Assembly (NCBI GenBank): GCA_902627805.1
Contig: CACOKN010000001.1
Location: 124,001-188,000, forward strand
DNA from: an uncultured Pelagibacteraceae bacterium
GTDB taxonomy: Bacteria > Pseudomonadota > Alphaproteobacteria > Pelagibacterales > Pelagibacteraceae
Direction: 5' to 3'
DNA length: 64,000 bases
The notes under the pieces were generated by a model, which searched no databases, had not been told where the DNA came from, and worked only from the letters and a program-made list of their open reading frames with translations. The position numbers and the translations under genes are program-made. Below, one piece after another: positions 62,110 through 64,000 of the stretch; positions within the stretch are counted from its first letter, which is position 1, and each line of letters opens with the position of its first letter.

Positions 62110-62855
62110 TTATCTAAATTAAATAATTTTCCAAAGCCTAGAATATCTTTGTTCATTCCAATGCTTTCTAAAGTATCCCATATTAATGATTGATTGCTTG
62201 TAATGACAGGCTTACCTAATTCTTTCTCTAATCTTTCAATTATGTTTAAAACTGGTAAAGCCGTGCACGAGATAAATAAGGCATCAGCATTTTTGATTTC
62301 TATTTGCGATAAAGTTTTAAATAAAAAATTTTGATCTACTTTTCCGATATCATAGTCAGCTGCAATATCTAGATAAGTATTTACAACAATATCAAAACCT
62401 TGACTTGAAAAATAATCTATAACCTCATCATTTAATTTTTTACTATAAGGAGTAAATATTGCTATTTTTTTTATATTTAACTTTTTTAATGCTTTAATAG
62501 CGGCAGTGCTTGGTGTTGTAATTTTTGCTTTTGGTTTTGCTTCTTTAACTTTTTTTTCAATAGTATCATGTCCGACAGCTATAGTTCCAGAAGTACACCC
62601 GTATACAACACAATCTATATTTTCATCTGGTAAAATATTTTTAGTAACATCTGTAACTTTTTCGGACATTTTAATTAAATTTTCTTTTGATAAAGGATTA
62701 TAACATTCAATTCTATTTACAAAAAAATCTATATCTTTATCTTTAATTATTTTGATAAAATCTTTTTCAATTATAAAATCTGTAGCTAGAGCAATTAATC
62801 CTATTCTAGGATTATATTTTTTTATGAATTGAGGTTGAATTTTATTAGACTTCAT
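62106..62855 (-). CDS. Asp/Glu racemase-family protein, EutA/maleate-isomerase-like
   Basis: 249 residues. Two cysteines at symmetric sites, in VVYGCTSGTIAVG (about residue 88) and ALFISCTALPVLNI (about 197), are the catalytic pair of the Asp/Glu racemase, maleate isomerase and arylmalonate decarboxylase superfamily. The start region PRIGLIALATDFIIEKDF is typical of the maleate isomerase/EutA branch. EutA occurs in ectoine-use clusters next to an M24 hydrolase, as here (4-bp overlap). The reaction is not established from sequence. Confidence 0.72.
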   Translation of the reverse strand: MKSNKIQPQFIKKYNPRIGLIALATDFIIEKDFIKIIKDKDIDFFVNRIECYNPLSKENLIKMSEKVTDVTKNILPDENIDCVVYGCTSGTIAVGHDTIEKKVKEAKPKAKITTPSTAAIKALKKLNIKKIAIFTPYSKKLNDEVIDYFSSQGFDIVVNTYLDIAADYDIGKVDQNFLFKTLSQIEIKNADALFISCTALPVLNIIERLEKELGKPVITSNQSLIWDTLESIGMNKDILGFGKLFNLDK

Positions 62856-62992
62856 TAAAATCGTTTAAAATCTTTAATAATCAGTCTAGTTTAAATAAAG
62901 ACATTATAAAATAAGATAATTTGGCGGTTGAAAATCTATATAAATAGGATTTAATTTAGTCTTTATAAATTGTTAACAAATAGAGGAATATA

Positions 62993-64000
62993 ATGAGAAA
63001 ATTAATTATTGCTGCATTTATATTTGTATCAAGTTTTACAACAAATGTTTTTGCAGAAGTAAAAATGGGAATAATTTTAGGATTTACTGGTCCTATAGAA
63101 TCTCTTACACCCGCTATGGCTGCATCTGCAGAGCTTGCTTTTAAAGAAGCATCTGACTCAGGTTCACTATTAGGTGGAGAAAAAATTTCAGTAGTAAGAG
63201 CAGACTCAACTTGTGTTGACTCAGCAGCAGCAACAGCAGCAGCTGAGGGTGTTATTGCACAAGGTGTAGCTGCAATCATGGGTGCTGATTGTTCAGGTGT
63301 AACAGGTGCTATTGCATCAAATGTTGCTGTACCAAATGGTGTGGTAATGATTTCACCTTCTGCAACATCTCCAGGATTAACAACTTTAGATGATAAAGGG
63401 TATTTCTTTAGAACTGCTCCATCAGATGCTAGGGGTGGACAAATCCTTGCAGATATTACTAAAGATAGAAAAGTAAAAAGTGTAGCTATTACTTATACAA
63501 ACAACGATTATGGTAAAGGTTTAGCTGATGTTTATAAAGCAGCAGTAGAAGCTCACGGAATAAAAGTAACTACAGTAAATGCTCATGAAGATGGAAAAGC
63601 AGATTATTCTTCTGAGGTAGCAACACTTGCTTCAGCAGGTGGTGATGCGGTAGCTGTTATTGGATATCTTGACCAAGGTGGAAAAGGTATTATTCAAGCT
63701 TCTTTAGACTCTGGTGCATTTGATAGATTTATTTTGTCAGATGGTATGATCGGTCAATCATTGGTTGATGCATTTGGAAAGGATTTAAGAAAATCTTTTG
63801 GTTCAATGCCTGGATCAACTGGAAAAGGTGCTGGAGTTTTTGCTGGTGTAGCAAAAGCTGCTGGTATTGATAGTTCTGGTCCATACACTGGTGAGTCATA
63901 TGATGCAGCTGCTTTAATTGTTTTAGCAATGCAAGCAGGTAATTCAGCTGATAGAGCATCAATTGCAAAAAATGTGATGGATGTTGCAAACGGCCCTGGA
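62993..64000 (+). CDS. Branched-chain amino-acid-type ABC binding protein (LivK-like), partial
   Basis: An ATG at 62993 opens a frame that runs to the window edge (336 codons, no stop). It begins with a signal peptide (MRKLIIAAFIFVSSFTTNVFA) and continues as a periplasmic binding protein of the Leu/Ile/Val type: MGIILGFTGPIESLTPAMAA, IMGADCSGVTGAIASNVAVP, VMISPSATSPGLTTLD and ITYTNNDYGKGLADVYKAA. A pair of cysteines (STCVDS and ADCSG) may form a disulfide. It is divergent from the EutA-like gene across 137 bp. Ligands could be branched-chain amino acids or other amides; the transporter genes would lie beyond the window. Confidence 0.9.
   Translation, partial: MRKLIIAAFIFVSSFTTNVFAEVKMGIILGFTGPIESLTPAMAASAELAFKEASDSGSLLGGEKISVVRADSTCVDSAAATAAAEGVIAQGVAAIMGADCSGVTGAIASNVAVPNGVVMISPSATSPGLTTLDDKGYFFRTAPSDARGGQILADITKDRKVKSVAITYTNNDYGKGLADVYKAAVEAHGIKVTTVNAHEDGKADYSSEVATLASAGGDAVAVIGYLDQGGKGIIQASLDSGAFDRFILSDGMIGQSLVDAFGKDLRKSFGSMPGSTGKGAGVFAGVAKAAGIDSSGPYTGESYDAAALIVLAMQAGNSADRASIAKNVMDVANGPG

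Noticed and set aside
62856-62992. Promoter of the LivK-like gene
   Set aside because: TTGAAA occurs near 62928 but no -10 box at proper spacing matches better than chance in this AT-rich stretch.
1-64000. tRNA, rRNA, insertion sequence, integrase or phage genes
   Set aside because: No cloverleaf-like segment, transposase-type protein or terminal inverted repeats were found; gaps between genes are too short to hide one larger than about 170 bp.

Overview
The window is very AT-rich, gene-dense and almost free of spacers, with many 1-13 bp gene overlaps. Together with its gene set (TMA monooxygenase, TMAO transporter, TMAO demethylase, N-methylglutamate pathway, Amt, many osmolyte/amine ABC systems) this points to a streamlined marine alphaproteobacterium of the SAR11/Pelagibacterales type. 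This is inference from composition and content; no rRNA or tRNA gene was seen.

Layout. (1) 1-2306, minus strand: a small dehydrogenase operon (GpsA-like, iron-type alcohol dehydrogenase, start of a possible amidotransferase). (2) 2385-20563: a methylated-amine block. Tmm makes TMAO from TMA; TmoXWV imports TMAO; Tdm splits it into dimethylamine and formaldehyde; GmaS and MgsABC carry methylamine nitrogen and carbon through gamma-glutamylmethylamide to N-methylglutamate; one MgdA-like flavoprotein and an Amt transporter complete the set. Three small envelope genes sit inside the tmo locus. (3) 20626-26155: a second, divergent GS plus MgsABC-like operon that ends in a diaminopropionate-lyase-like PLP enzyme; its FMN subunit has lost the cysteines found in the first copy. 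A photolyase follows.

(4) 27616-41659: the accessory island of the window. It encodes a 2230-residue surface protein with an N-terminal LEPR-XLL-like motif and a DUF4347 domain, three HlyD-type adaptors (one plain, one with a GAF-like domain, one fused to an M50 site-2 protease), and a TolC-type outer-membrane lipoprotein with an unusual Ig-like plus coiled-coil tail. No ABC exporter ATPase is present. I read it as a dedicated export and anchoring system for the giant protein, and it is the best candidate here for an incompletely described system.

(5) 41661-54166: housekeeping genes (YjbQ, ZapE, cupin, BamB, YfgM-like, aconitase, LysE, CsaA, ArgE, aldehyde dehydrogenase, agmatinase, a zincin, a cyclophilin). 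(6) 54155-62855, minus strand: a polyamine-type ABC transporter with an ectoine-hydrolase-like M24 enzyme, an EutA-like racemase-family protein and a FadN-type beta-oxidation fusion. (7) 62993-64000: start of a branched-chain-amino-acid-type binding protein.

Two binding-protein genes (tmoX and the potD-like gene) are each framed by a sigma70-type promoter and a strong hairpin, so they are probably expressed above their permease genes. No gap exceeds about 170 bases.
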